This document shows positions 4,718 through 9,865 of a stretch of 9,865 nucleotides of DNA, piece after piece. Position 1 is the stretch's first letter. Each line of letters starts with the position of its first letter. Where the stretch lies: the NCBI GenBank assembly GCA_900554935.1, contig USJF01000043.1, forward strand, positions 1 through 9,865, given 5' to 3'. The stretch is from an uncultured Porphyromonas sp. (GTDB lineage Bacteria; Bacteroidota; Bacteroidia; Bacteroidales; Porphyromonadaceae). A program made the position numbers and the translations under genes. Below the pieces are notes generated by a model, which worked only from the letters and a program-made list of their open reading frames with translations, searched no databases and was not told where the DNA came from.

Positions 4718-6994
4718 CTAGAGTAGGCAGTTGGTGGAGTCGAGGGAGGCCATTGCAGTGATATTGACGATGTCCTTGACGTCGGCATCGTGATCGGCGA
4801 AGTAGATTGGCTTGGCTAGTCCGATCTGTATTGGCCCGATCACATCCTCTGCTATCTCTAGGTGCTTTAGTAGCTGGTAGCAGGCGTTGGCAGCTGATAG
4901 ACGTGGGAATATCAGCACGTTGGCTGGCTCGCCTTTGATGCAGTTGTCGGGGTAGAGCTGGTCGCGTCGCTGGAAGTTGAGTGCGGTCTGTAGCTGCATC
5001 TCTCCATCTACCTTGATGTGTGGGTAGTTGCGGTGGAGTATTTCTACCGCCTTGCGGGCATCTACGGAGGATTCGGCATCGGTGCTTCCGAAGTCGGAGA
5101 AGCTGACCATAGCGATCACTGGTTTGATACCGAAGCAACGTACCTTTTCGGCTGCTAGGAGAGCGATATCCACGAGGGTCTCTGCCTTGAGGTTTTGATT
5201 GATAAGGGTATCAGCGAGGAATAGTGGGCCGCTCTTCATCATTACTAGGTGCATAGTGGCGAAGTGCTGGTGCCCTGGAGCGATGCCTACGGTGTCGCGA
5301 GCGACATTGGCTAGGTAGCCGTAGTTGGAGTAGAGACCTGTGATAAGGCTATCGGCATCACCACATTGTACCATCATCATGCCGAAGTAGTTGGGGCCAA
5401 ACATCTTGTCTTTTGCCTCGCCGATGTTGCCTCCCTTACGCCAGTTTTGCTCGGTATAGCGACGGGCATACTCTTCGCGTTTGGCTTTCCACTCGTCGCT
5501 ATGCTGATTGATGATTTGGATGGAGGAGAGGTCGAGGTCGTGCTCCTTAGCGATCTGCTTTATCACGGCTGTATCTCCTAGCACTATTGGTTGGGCGATC
5601 TTGAGGTGTGCCACTTCGGCTGCGGCACGGAGTACTAATGGATTTTCGCCAGCGGCGTAGATCATTCGCTTTGGTGCCTTTTGTGCCGATTCGTAGATGC
5701 GTCGGAGGAGGTGGCTCATGCCGCCTGTGCGGGTGGCGAGCTCTTGTTCGTACGCTTCCCAATCGGTGATCTCTTTGCGTGCCACGCCTGTGCGGATTGC
5801 TGCTTTGGCAACGGCCATGGAGACTCTAGTAATCAGACGGGGGTCGACTGGCTTAGGGATAAAGTAGTCGGGGCCGAAGTGGAGTGGCATATGTCCGTAG
5901 GCACTGGAGACCTCATCGGGGACTGGCTCTTGGGCAAGTTCGGCAATAGCGATCGTGGCGGCTAGCTTCATCTCTTCATTGATGGCGGTAGCACGTACGT
6001 CAAGGGCACCACGGAAGATGTAGGGGAAGCCGATGACGTTATTGATCTGATTAGGATAGTCGGAGCGACCGGTGGCCATCAATACGTCGGGGCGTGCCTC
6101 CTTGGCCTCTTCGTAGGTAATCTCTGGCTCGGGATTGGCGAGGGCAAAGACTACTGGGTTGGGCGCCATGGTCCGTACCATCTCTTGGGTGAGCAGGCGT
6201 GGTTGGGAAAGACCGAGGAATAGGTCGGCTCCCTTGATGGCATCGGCTAGAGTATAGATGCCCTCCCGATCGGTAGCGAAGAAGGCTTTACGCTCATCTA
6301 GGTTGGGGCGATCTTTGCGGATGACGCCCTTGGAGTCGATCATCACGATATTCTCTAGCTTTGCGCCGAGGGCGAGGTACATCTTGGTACAGGATTGTGC
6401 CGAAGCCCCGGCACCACTCACTACGATGCGTGCCTCCTCTATCTTCTTGCCAGCTATCTTGAGCGCATTGAGCATACCTGCAGCAGAGATAATGGCGGTA
6501 CCGTGCTGGTCGTCGTGCATCACTGGGATATCTAGTGACTTCTTCAGCTCCTCCTCTATCTCGAAGCACTCGGGTGCCTTGATATCCTCCAAGTTTATAC
6601 CTCCAAAAGTAGGGGCAAGGGAGCGAACTACCTCGATGAACTTCTTGGGGTCCTTTTCATTTACCTCGAGGTCAAAGACATCGATGCCGGCGTATATCTT
6701 GAAGAGCAGTCCTTTGCCTTCCATCACTGGCTTTCCGGCCATGGCTCCGATATCTCCTAGCCCTAGCACGGCGGTGCCATTGGAGATGACTGCCACGAGG
6801 TTGCCCTTGGCGGTGTAGTCGTAGGCACGCTCAGGGTCGGCCTCGATATCTTTACAAGGAACCGCTACGCCTGGACTGTAGGCTAGGGTAAGGTCTTGCT
6901 GGGTGTTGTGTGACTTAGTAGGTCGTACCTCAATCTTCCCTGGTTGGGGGAAAGCGTGATACTCTCTTGCTGCTGCTTCTAGTTTTTTGTCCAT
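4718..6994 (-). CDS. maeB: NADP-dependent malic enzyme with C-terminal PTA-like domain
   Basis: 758 aa, essentially the length of E. coli MaeB. It oxidatively decarboxylates L-malate to pyruvate in the cytoplasm, supplying reducing power and linking the C4 branch to acetyl-CoA. The N-terminal malic domain has LAYSPGVA with catalytic Tyr39, MEGKGLLFK with catalytic Lys94, and the divalent-metal ligands Glu136, Asp137 (NLEDI) and Asp162 (HDDQHGT, 160-166). The NAD(P)-binding fold follows with GAGASA (194-199) and ALANPEPE. From about residue 430 the protein is a phosphate-acetyltransferase-like domain (IYAAGENPLVLRAA onwards). In this fusion family that domain is generally regulatory (acetyl-CoA sensing and oligomerisation) rather than catalytic. 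NADP rather than NAD preference comes from the family, not from a residue read here. No promoter motif is seen in the 164 bases between the recQ stop and this start; readthrough from recQ is possible. Confidence 0.95.
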   Translation of the reverse strand: MDKKLEAAAREYHAFPQPGKIEVRPTKSHNTQQDLTLAYSPGVAVPCKDIEADPERAYDYTAKGNLVAVISNGTAVLGLGDIGAMAGKPVMEGKGLLFKIYAGIDVFDLEVNEKDPKKFIEVVRSLAPTFGGINLEDIKAPECFEIEEELKKSLDIPVMHDDQHGTAIISAAGMLNALKIAGKKIEEARIVVSGAGASAQSCTKMYLALGAKLENIVMIDSKGVIRKDRPNLDERKAFFATDREGIYTLADAIKGADLFLGLSQPRLLTQEMVRTMAPNPVVFALANPEPEITYEEAKEARPDVLMATGRSDYPNQINNVIGFPYIFRGALDVRATAINEEMKLAATIAIAELAQEPVPDEVSSAYGHMPLHFGPDYFIPKPVDPRLITRVSMAVAKAAIRTGVARKEITDWEAYEQELATRTGGMSHLLRRIYESAQKAPKRMIYAAGENPLVLRAAAEVAHLKIAQPIVLGDTAVIKQIAKEHDLDLSSIQIINQHSDEWKAKREEYARRYTEQNWRKGGNIGEAKDKMFGPNYFGMMMVQCGDADSLITGLYSNYGYLANVARDTVGIAPGHQHFATMHLVMMKSGPLFLADTLINQNLKAETLVDIALLAAEKVRCFGIKPVIAMVSFSDFGSTDAESSVDARKAVEILHRNYPHIKVDGEMQLQTALNFQRRDQLYPDNCIKGEPANVLIFPRLSAANACYQLLKHLEIAEDVIGPIQIGLAKPIYFADHDADVKDIVNITAMASLDSTNCLL

Positions 6995-7020
6995 ATCAAT
7001 TTCTATCTTATGAGTTGTTT

Positions 7021-7125
7021 TTATTGGTTATTCATTGGTGCGTTTTGTAGTCCCTCCTCCTCTAGTTTCTTTTGCTCCTTTTCTTGTAGCTCCTTCTTTC
7101 GTTGCTTCTCGGCCTCTTTCACAGC
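7021..7125 (-). pseudogene. In-frame relic of a longer RecQ C-terminus
   Basis: Past the recQ TGA (7159-7161), the same frame reads 10 codons (YTAICSIVAK), a TAG (7126-7128), then 34 codons to a TAA at 7021-7023. The 34-codon stretch is strongly K/E/Q-rich (AVKEAEKQRKKEL..., EKEQKKLEEEGL...) and would form a charged helix, like the linker found in many proteins between folded domains. Bacteroidota RecQ proteins often continue beyond the winged helix into a linker and HRDC domain, which this recQ lacks. The simplest reading is a C-terminal relic after nonsense mutation or deletion. A purine-rich non-coding leader that happens to be open is the alternative. A separate peptide from the GTG at 7122 has no clear ribosome-binding site. 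Confidence 0.4.
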
Positions 7126-7158
7126 CTACTTTGCCACAATGCTACATATCGCAGTGTA

Positions 7159-8688
7159 TCATCTCCTTGGTAGTGGGCGAAAGGGTTGTAGTTCTAGTGG
7201 CTCCTTGCCATAAAGCACCTCCTGTCCGCTAGCAGTTATCTGTAGTTTTCCCCCATCGGCATAGTCTATCTTCATCAGCCCTAGCATAATCATCTGGTAG
7301 ATATATTCTCTCCAAGCCAGTGCCGAGAGGTCTTGACCTACACCATAAGTAGGGAGTGTGTGGTAGCCCATTGCGAGGATCAAGCGCTTTTGGGAGCCCC
7401 GCAGAATATCTATCAGTGTATCCACCCCTACCTGAGCTCCAGTACGGACTACTGCACTCATTGCCTTCTGTGCAATCACAGTGCCATCGATCGTTTGTCG
7501 CTTTGGCATCAGACAGACATCGCACTTGCCACAATGATCCTCCGCCTCAGCACCAAAGTAGCTTAGCAATACTTTTCTCCGGCAGATATTCCCCTCGCAA
7601 TACCGCTTCATATACTCCATCTTGGAGCGGTTAAGGTCTTGCATCGGCGTATCTTGTATCATCCGTTGGAGCACAAAGATATCAGCATAGGAGTAGAAAA
7701 GTAGCGCATCGGCCCTTTTCCCATCACGCCCAGCCCTACCAATCTCCTGGTAGTAGCTCTCGATATTCTTAGGCATATTGTAGTGAATCACCCACCGCAC
7801 ATCCGGCTTATCGATACCCATGCCAAATGCAATTGTAGCACACACAATATCCACTTGACCCATCAGAAAGAGCCGATGCACCATATCTCGCTCCCCTGCG
7901 CCCATCTGAGCGTGGTAGTAGAGGGCTTTGAACCCTTTGTCATTGAGATACCGCGAGAGCATCTCGGTATCATCCCGCTTGGTGCAGTAGATGATGCCCG
8001 AAGCGTGGACCTCCCTTGCATCAATAAACATCAGGATCTCCCGTAGCTTCTCCTGCTTTTTCAGTCCACGACGTATCTCAAGGTAGATATTGGGTCGGTC
8101 AAAGTCGCCAATCGTCACGATCGGCTCCCGTAGGTGCAATTGTAAGATAATATCCTTTTGCGTCGCAGGATCGGCCGTTGCGGTGAGAGCAATGATCGGC
8201 GTCTCGGGGAACTGCTCCTTCAGCACCCCCAGCTGAGCATACTCAGGGCGAAAGTCGTGTCCCCACTGACTGATACAGTGTGCTTCGTCTACCGCTACTA
8301 AAGATATTTTGGACTGCTTCACCAGCGACATACCACTCGCACTCATCAAGGTCTCGGGACTCATGTAGAGAAGTTTCAATTCACCCCGCGAGAGCGCTCT
8401 TGCCACACTATTGCGGTACTCCTGTGTTACACTACTATTGATCGTGGCAGCAGCAATACCCCGCTCTTGTAGCGAGAGTACTTGGTCTTTCATCAAGGCG
8501 ATCAAAGGGGAGATAACTAGTGCACACCCCTCCATCATCATGGCCGGCAATTGATAGCAAAGCGACTTCCCTCCTCCCGTGGGTAGCACCACCAATTGGT
8601 CGTAGCCCTGGATCACATTCCCCACCACTTCCTCTTGGTGGTCTCGGAAATGGTCAAAGCCAAAGTATCGCTTGAGTGCCGCCTCCAT
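7159..8688 (-). CDS. recQ: ATP-dependent DNA helicase RecQ, short form without HRDC
   Basis: 509 aa. A 3'-5' superfamily 2 helicase acting in recombinational repair and restart of stalled forks. Motif 0 FRDHQEEVV (14-22), Walker A PTGGGKS (36-42), DEAH (134-137) followed by the RecQ aromatic loop (CISQWGHDFR), motif III ALTATAD (167-173), motif VI QEIGRAGRDG (314-323). The RecQ zinc-binding subdomain has Cys369, Cys386, Cys389 and Cys392 with the spacing of E. coli RecQ. A winged-helix (RQC) domain follows to about residue 490. The protein ends at QPFRPLPRR with no HRDC domain, about 100 residues shorter than E. coli RecQ; the helicase core is complete. An in-frame K/E-rich relic lies behind the stop. 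The start at 8688 follows the cinA stop by 9 bases that form a strong purine-rich site (GGAGAGAGG), so the start is well supported and the gene is coupled to cinA. Confidence 0.95.
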   Translation of the reverse strand: MEAALKRYFGFDHFRDHQEEVVGNVIQGYDQLVVLPTGGGKSLCYQLPAMMMEGCALVISPLIALMKDQVLSLQERGIAAATINSSVTQEYRNSVARALSRGELKLLYMSPETLMSASGMSLVKQSKISLVAVDEAHCISQWGHDFRPEYAQLGVLKEQFPETPIIALTATADPATQKDIILQLHLREPIVTIGDFDRPNIYLEIRRGLKKQEKLREILMFIDAREVHASGIIYCTKRDDTEMLSRYLNDKGFKALYYHAQMGAGERDMVHRLFLMGQVDIVCATIAFGMGIDKPDVRWVIHYNMPKNIESYYQEIGRAGRDGKRADALLFYSYADIFVLQRMIQDTPMQDLNRSKMEYMKRYCEGNICRRKVLLSYFGAEAEDHCGKCDVCLMPKRQTIDGTVIAQKAMSAVVRTGAQVGVDTLIDILRGSQKRLILAMGYHTLPTYGVGQDLSALAWREYIYQMIMLGLMKIDYADGGKLQITASGQEVLYGKEPLELQPFRPLPRR

Positions 8689-8697
8689 CCTCTCTCC

Positions 8698-9183
8698 CTA
8701 TCTCTTTGTATGCAAAACCTCTAGAAGAAGCTGTATTGCCTCCTCTGCCACCCCATTGATATTCTGCTGGCGACCACGATTCATAGCTTGAAAAAAGAAA
8801 GCTGCACTCCGATCTCCCGAAGCACAACCAATCCAGGCACTACAAGGCAGTACCCCTTCACTACTCGAAGGGCCACACACGCCAGTAGTGGACAGAGCAA
8901 AGTCGGCACCAAAGCGGGCAGCTGTAGCACGAGCCATCGCTATCGCACATCGCTCGCTTACTAGCCCGTCCGAGAGCTCCTCCTCTGGCACTCCCAGTAC
9001 ATTGACCTTCGCTTCACGAGTATAAGCTACTATCCCACCGCAGAACCACTCCGAAGCCCCTGCCACTTGGGTGAGGAGCGACGCAATCCGTCCGCCAGTA
9101 CAGCTCTCGGCCGTCGCTAGTGTAGCACCTCGCTCCAGAAGAATCTCCGCTACCTCCTTGTACAGTAGCTCTACCTGCTCCAT
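8698..9183 (-). CDS. pncC: CinA C-terminal-domain protein, nicotinamide-nucleotide amidase (PncC)
   Basis: 161 aa, the length of stand-alone CinA C-terminal proteins without the N-terminal MoaB-like domain. The family deamidates nicotinamide mononucleotide to nicotinate mononucleotide in the pyridine nucleotide cycle, in the cytoplasm. ATAESCTGGRIASLLTQVAG (23-42) carries the conserved Ser27; GGIVAYTREAKVNVLGV (49-65) carries Tyr54 and Lys59; STTGVCGPSSSEG (98-110) is the Gly-rich loop. That loop departs from the usual TGxAGPxGGTxxKPVG pattern: the Gly-Gly is Ser-Ser and the KPVG part reads LPCS. Activity is therefore likely but not certain. The ATG follows the tsaD TAA by 2 bases and recQ follows by 9, so all three genes are likely cotranscribed and translationally coupled. 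Confidence 0.9.
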   Translation of the reverse strand: MEQVELLYKEVAEILLERGATLATAESCTGGRIASLLTQVAGASEWFCGGIVAYTREAKVNVLGVPEEELSDGLVSERCAIAMARATAARFGADFALSTTGVCGPSSSEGVLPCSAWIGCASGDRSAAFFFQAMNRGRQQNINGVAEEAIQLLLEVLHTKR

Positions 9184-9185
9184 AA

Positions 9186-9865
9186 TTATATGATTACCTT
9201 GGAGAAGGGGGCATCGGCCATACTACTCCTCGCCCCACTAGCATATCTAAAGGCACCAGCCATCGCCACCATCGCTGCATTGTCAGTGGTGTAGGCAAAA
9301 GGTGGAATAAAAGCACGGCTACCGCTTCGCTCACCATACGCTACCATCGCATCACGCAGAGCCGAATTGGCAGAAACGCCGCCCGCCACAGCCACCTCCT
9401 TGATGCCAAGATCCTTGGCGGCACGAGCTAGCTTTTTCATCAAAATCTCCACAATCGTCCGCTGAAGTGAGGCACAGAGGTCGGCCTTATTATTCTCCAC
9501 AAAGTGCTCATCCTTCGCCAGTTCGTCACGGAGTTTGTAGAGAAAGGAAGTCTTCAGACCACTAAAACTATAGTCGTAGCCCGCAATCTGTGGCTCAGCA
9601 AAGGTAAAGGCATGGGGATCGCCTTCATTGCCCAGTTTATTGATTACAGGGCCACCAGGGTAGCCGAGACCCATCACTTTGGCACACTTGTCAAAGGCTT
9701 CGCCTGCAGCATCATCAATGGTCTTGCCGATAATCTCCATATCGAGGGGAGAGCGAACCAGCACAATCTGCGAATTGCCACCCGATACTAGTAGGCATAG
9801 GAAAGGGAAGTGAGGTACCTCGCGCTCTGTATCACCCTCCTGGATAAAGTGGGCCAAGATGTGTG
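9186..9865 (-). CDS. tsaD: tRNA N6-threonylcarbamoyltransferase TsaD (5' end missing)
   Basis: Only the C-terminal 225 residues lie in the window; the frame is open to the edge and the family is about 340 aa, so roughly 115 residues are missing. TsaD (Gcp/YgjD, Kae1 family) transfers the threonylcarbamoyl group onto A37 of ANN-decoding tRNAs, working with TsaB and TsaE after TsaC. The first visible residues, HILAHFIQE, contain the second His of the metal-binding HxxxH motif. Then come FPFLCLLVSGGNSQIV (phosphate/nucleotide loop), DDAAGEAFDKCAKVMGLGYPGGP, FSGLKT, VAGGVSANSALR, and YTTDNAAMVA with the C-terminal metal-binding Asp. A TTG near the edge is the Leu of HILAHF, not a start. It is the upstream gene of the tsaD-pncC-recQ group. 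Confidence 0.96.
   Translation of the reverse strand, partial: HILAHFIQEGDTEREVPHFPFLCLLVSGGNSQIVLVRSPLDMEIIGKTIDDAAGEAFDKCAKVMGLGYPGGPVINKLGNEGDPHAFTFAEPQIAGYDYSFSGLKTSFLYKLRDELAKDEHFVENNKADLCASLQRTIVEILMKKLARAAKDLGIKEVAVAGGVSANSALRDAMVAYGERSGSRAFIPPFAYTTDNAAMVAMAGAFRYASGARSSMADAPFSKVII

Noticed and set aside
4602..5138. 178-codon minus-strand ORF overlapping the maeB 3' end
   Set aside because: Arg/Gln-rich shadow in another frame of maeB; it also runs through the terminator hairpin.
6258..6818. 186-codon plus-strand ORF inside maeB
   Set aside because: It is antisense to a clearly conserved malic enzyme region, has Ser/Pro-rich composition and no family motif, and is a shadow frame.
7010..7232. 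Plus-strand Ser/Phe-rich small ORFs
   Set aside because: They are the complement of the purine-rich K/E coding-like stretch on the minus strand. Their low-complexity Ser/Phe/Cys composition is an artefact of that.

Overview
The window looks like a chromosomal segment from a Bacteroidota (Bacteroidales) organism, most likely Porphyromonas or a close relative. The protein families fit this, two intergenic regions carry the Bacteroidota -7 promoter motif TAnnTTTG (as TATCTTTG), the leucine codons are rich in CTA, and the intergenic repeats have the 23-bp period of a Porphyromonas gingivalis minisatellite. Genus is an inference; no database was consulted. All eight protein genes lie on the minus strand, so transcription runs from high to low coordinates.

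Layout from right to left (5' to 3' for the genes). (1) 9865-7159: tsaD (truncated by the window edge), cinA-type nicotinamide-nucleotide amidase and a short recQ, separated by 2 and 9 bases and probably cotranscribed. Behind the recQ stop, still in its reading frame, lies a K/E-rich stretch interrupted by two stop codons, probably a relic of a longer RecQ tail. (2) 6994-4718: a full-length two-domain malic enzyme (MaeB type) followed by a terminator hairpin. (3) 4717-4253: a 465-base intergenic region with a 23-bp-period repeat array that folds on itself, the lrp promoter and a possible operator. (4) 4252-2924: an Lrp/AsnC regulator and a PD-(D/E)XK (RecB/Cas4-like) nuclease, apparently one transcription unit ending in a strong terminator at 2867-2902. 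(5) 2775-270: folC (folate biosynthesis) and, 10 bases later, an exported Ntn-hydrolase with its own promoter candidate upstream of folC. (6) 269-1: a second array of the same 23-bp repeat, plus an unusual pair of interleaved inverted repeats at 8-50.

Most genes are housekeeping: tRNA t6A synthesis (TsaD), NAD salvage (CinA/PncC), recombinational repair (RecQ), central carbon metabolism (MaeB) and folate (FolC). The most interesting material is non-coding. Two arrays about 4.3 kb apart share an 11-bp core (AGTTACAAACT) repeated every 23 bp exactly, with a conserved AGTT-N3-AACT dyad. They resemble in period and placement the BrickBuilt MITE minisatellite of P. gingivalis (recalled from literature, not compared by sequence). 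Separately, the GC skew of the plus strand flips near position 7,000, at the gap between maeB and the recQ relic, which suggests a rearrangement junction or a replication-strand switch there.
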